From: Hemicentrotus pulcherrimus
Lineage: Eukaryota; Echinodermata; Echinoidea; Camarodonta; Strongylocentrotidae
Assembly (NCBI GenBank): GCA_003118195.1
Contig: BEXV01000071.1
Coordinates: 304,091-368,090, forward strand
Length of the DNA: 64,000 nt
Direction of reading: 5' to 3'
Below are positions 61,190 through 64,000 of the stretch, piece by piece; the stretch's first letter is position 1; every line of letters begins with the position of its first letter. The position numbers and the translations under genes were made by a program. The notes under the pieces are model-generated. The model had not been told where the DNA came from. It ran no database searches and was given only the letters and a program-made list of their open reading frames with translations.

Positions 61190-64000
61190 AATATGTTTTG
61201 AAGCGAAAACGGCTGTTTTGAAATCTCATGAGAGTAACATAATATAATTTCAAATTTCAATTAATCAGCAACATTAATGATAGACATTGAAATGCTTTCA
61301 AACAAGATTAATATTCAGATAATTTGTTTTTCATTGTTCATTCTGCAATTCATTTTCTTTGCTATTTCGAAGTAACTAATGTACGCGATAGTTGACAGTT
61401 CATCAAGGCAATTCATACCAATGACGAAAAGGAAGATCAATCTTCATTTTGTAACGTTACCCCGCGTAATAATCCAGCAATGGTTTTCTGAAATGATGAT
61501 TGATACGGTACAGCTGTCGTAGAAGACCCATTCGCATCCTCCAAAAGCGTCAGGTTTCTCTCTTTATGTGACACACAAACAGACAAATAATATCCCTGCA
61601 TTGAACGACATTGTATTTCTCAACTAAAGGTTTTACCATTAACGCCAATAGTCCATCTCAAAATGTCGTGTATAAAAAATTGCTACAAGCAGGTGCAAAA
61701 AGGGTAGTCAGGTAGCAACCAAAACCAGAAATGGGTTACTTTGACAGCACAATAGTTCCGTTGTTTCGGTGCGTATTCTTTGGGGTGATCGGCTCTTGTG
61801 GTACACCTGTACATGTAAAAAGCACAGCCTGTGGCAACTATAGGTTAAATGCGCTTATGTTGAGAAATGTGTTATAGGCGGCACTGAATACTTATCGTCA
61901 TCTTTCGGATGCATACAACATTTAATTTACTTCAAGTTCTCTAAGAAAACGAAGAAAAAAACTTATAAATGAAAGACCACAGACGTTTTGATCAATAATG
62001 GCATTAAAAAAAATACTTTTACCATTTATTTTACATCCCAATACAAAGTAAAATGACTCAAGCCATTATTTTATCCTATTAAACATTGTGCTTCATTGAC
62101 ATGCATCGTTATTCATGTATCTGTATTGGGGTTGTTGTCAACATGAGCAACATAAAATCATGCGACTGAGAATGCGCAAAGAATAATTATTTTTCTGTGA
62201 GTTGCTGGTTAATTTTGTGGTGGAAAAGCGATAGCTTCATGACGACGCTATATACCAAATTTACAGTTGTGGTGTAAAAAACACCTCTTTTAAATTTCAG
62301 TGGGATGCCGTACCTGTCCAATATCAAATCACTCTAAAAAAAGATTTGCAATTTAAAAACATTTATCAAAACTCGAGGGGACAGTTTGTTCAGAAAGACT
62401 TAATGCTATTTGAGCCTAGAAACCCAAACCAAATGTGGTACGCCATCCTTTGGCCAAAAGTAATCGTAGACATTCCGCAATCAATTAACAGAATTTGTGA
62501 GTGGTTTAGTGGTTGAACATTTTGCGTTGCAGCTGCTTTTGATCGACATGAACGAGCTAAACCGATTGAAGTAAACAAATAAAAAAATTGCCATACATTT
62601 GGAATCATTTTGAAAATAAGATATCGATAATCAAATAATAGCGATGCAAATTATACACCTATCGTACCTTAAATTGGTTCTCATATATTATTTATACATC
62701 ATCTAAATTGGCATTCTCAATTTTGATTAAATTACAATCAGTTCTGGGATGAAAAATTTTGTGTGTCAAGTACGATACTTATTTCATACGATTCTTTTTT
62801 TCCGTTGTACTGGCCAAATATTAAACTAATAATGTAATTATGTCGGACGTTCGCAAAAAAAAAATCAAACTTGAAGTGGCGCTATTGATATGAGTCTTTT
62901 ATACATTTTATGAGCAGTGTATTGAACAGATATAAACTCTATGAAAGTGATCGGTACAACTTAAATGTGGCTATTTTTGTGTGATGAATAGCTCGAATGC
63001 AGTTATCTGCAATCATTTCGATAATTCGATAATGATGAATAAGTTCGATTACACCCAGCCAAAAAAGACAGACCAAATTATAAGGTAGCTTTAACTGTTC
63101 CTATTATTTTCCTTCTTTCATAATTCTAAATGTATGCTCATTTTATGAAGTTGTTTCGTAAGGAAATATCGGTATCAAATCACAATAGTAATCTGCTTTT
63201 TCTGAATTTATAACTCTATAGTTTGGATGATAATTGTTGGATNTTATTAAGCCAGGTGGGGTATATTTTTTTAAATGTTACTAGGTATCACGTTTACATT
63301 TCGAAACAGATATAACTGACCACTTTCATCATCTTGGGGAATTCAATATTACAATTCTTTTTCACCGAATACTGACTCTTAAAATACAATAAACAGCAAT
63401 AGGGGCCTCTCTTGGTAATATGATCGACCATTAAAAAAGGAGATAAAGGCCTGAAGCGGTCAAATTAATCATATTGATTATTATGGAGTGTTTTGTTCAT
63501 GATACCTCCGGGTTTGTAATTTAAGAAAATACACATATAATACACATTTTAATGATTTCCTATTCCGTTACTCCAGGTAATTCTCAGAGCCCGAATAAAT
63601 CCTGCCTACACTGAATGTTGACGTAAAACTGGGGCAGGTTATGAGAAAACATATTTAATTTCCCCTTGTTTTATCTGGAAATCGAGAAACTAAAGGAGAC
63701 TCATTCGTTTATCAAGGAACCAATCTAACATTTAAAAGACCTACTCCCCCCCCCCTGGAATCACATAATTACATTTGAGACAAAAGTCAACGAAAGTATC
63801 TTCAGGATTATGTTATAGCTGTATTCCACCATAGGGAACGCTTTTCCCCTGCGACAACCAACCGGAAAACAACTGTATTTACTTAATATTATAAATTACT
63901 TCATATTTAATAGATTTCTATAAACGATGTTTCATAATCGGATCGAATTTATTCTTTCTTCCTTCAAAAGTGGGCTCAAACAGCAGTCATATTTCATGGA
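61190..64000. other. no gene seen
   Basis: AT-rich throughout, with a single N at 63243. No repeat termini, splice-bounded frames or RNA genes were recognised. Confidence 0.5.

Overview
This is a eukaryotic, gene-poor, AT-rich window (roughly 60-65% A+T by eye). It is full of microsatellites, purine/pyrimidine tracts, short inverted-repeat DNA elements, tRNA-derived retroposons and decayed non-LTR retrotransposon (LINE) ends. It has one 781-base assembly gap (38264-39044) and three single Ns. There are no bacterial operons, rRNA genes, intact tRNA genes or CRISPR arrays. The repeats fit a marine invertebrate, most likely an echinoderm such as a sea urchin: LINE/SINE tails ending in GCGCTATATAAAT-like words plus ATT repeats, CAGTGGCGTAG-type termini, a GGCCCGAATTCACAA-ended MITE and (AATCA)n LINE tails. 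That assignment is inference from repeat style only.

Layout. 1-1012: a retroposon tail, a LINE reverse-transcriptase (RT) C-terminal relic and a tRNA-derived relic. 2.2-10 kb: several degenerate DNA elements of one C/G-rich family and one unexplained 149-codon ORF. 11.3-12 kb: a foldback element with 60-70 bp arms. 15.4-16 kb: a LINE 3' end beside a complete 112-bp MITE. 22.3-22.8 kb: a CT/CA microsatellite followed by two adjacent palindromes. 25.4-25.9 kb: a degenerate but regularly spaced ~23-bp tandem array. 26.3 and 39.1 kb: two copies of an unrecognised dispersed repeat. 28.4-28.8 kb: a GATA-motif cluster and a candidate 100-bp exon. 34.2-34.5 kb: a SINE. 38.2 kb: a possible signal-peptide start running into the gap.

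The best gene evidence is at 42.0-42.8 kb: a promoter with a CCAAT box, a perfect cAMP-response element and a TATA box at canonical spacing, then a ~680-bp leader with no long AUG frame that ends at an excellent splice donor. This suggests a + strand gene whose coding exons lie further right or beyond the window. A candidate 69-bp exon at 55.1 kb could be part of it, but nothing in the sequence links them. The right third holds a LINE 3' end (47.2 kb), a complete 179-bp MITE (49.9 kb), a decayed CR1/L2-like LINE with recognisable RT motifs (52.7-54.2 kb) and two hAT-like nonautonomous elements (57.4 and 59.4 kb).

No full protein-coding gene can be annotated. Most open frames are short, low-complexity or inside repeats. 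No new biological system was identified; the leads worth testing are listed as findings.
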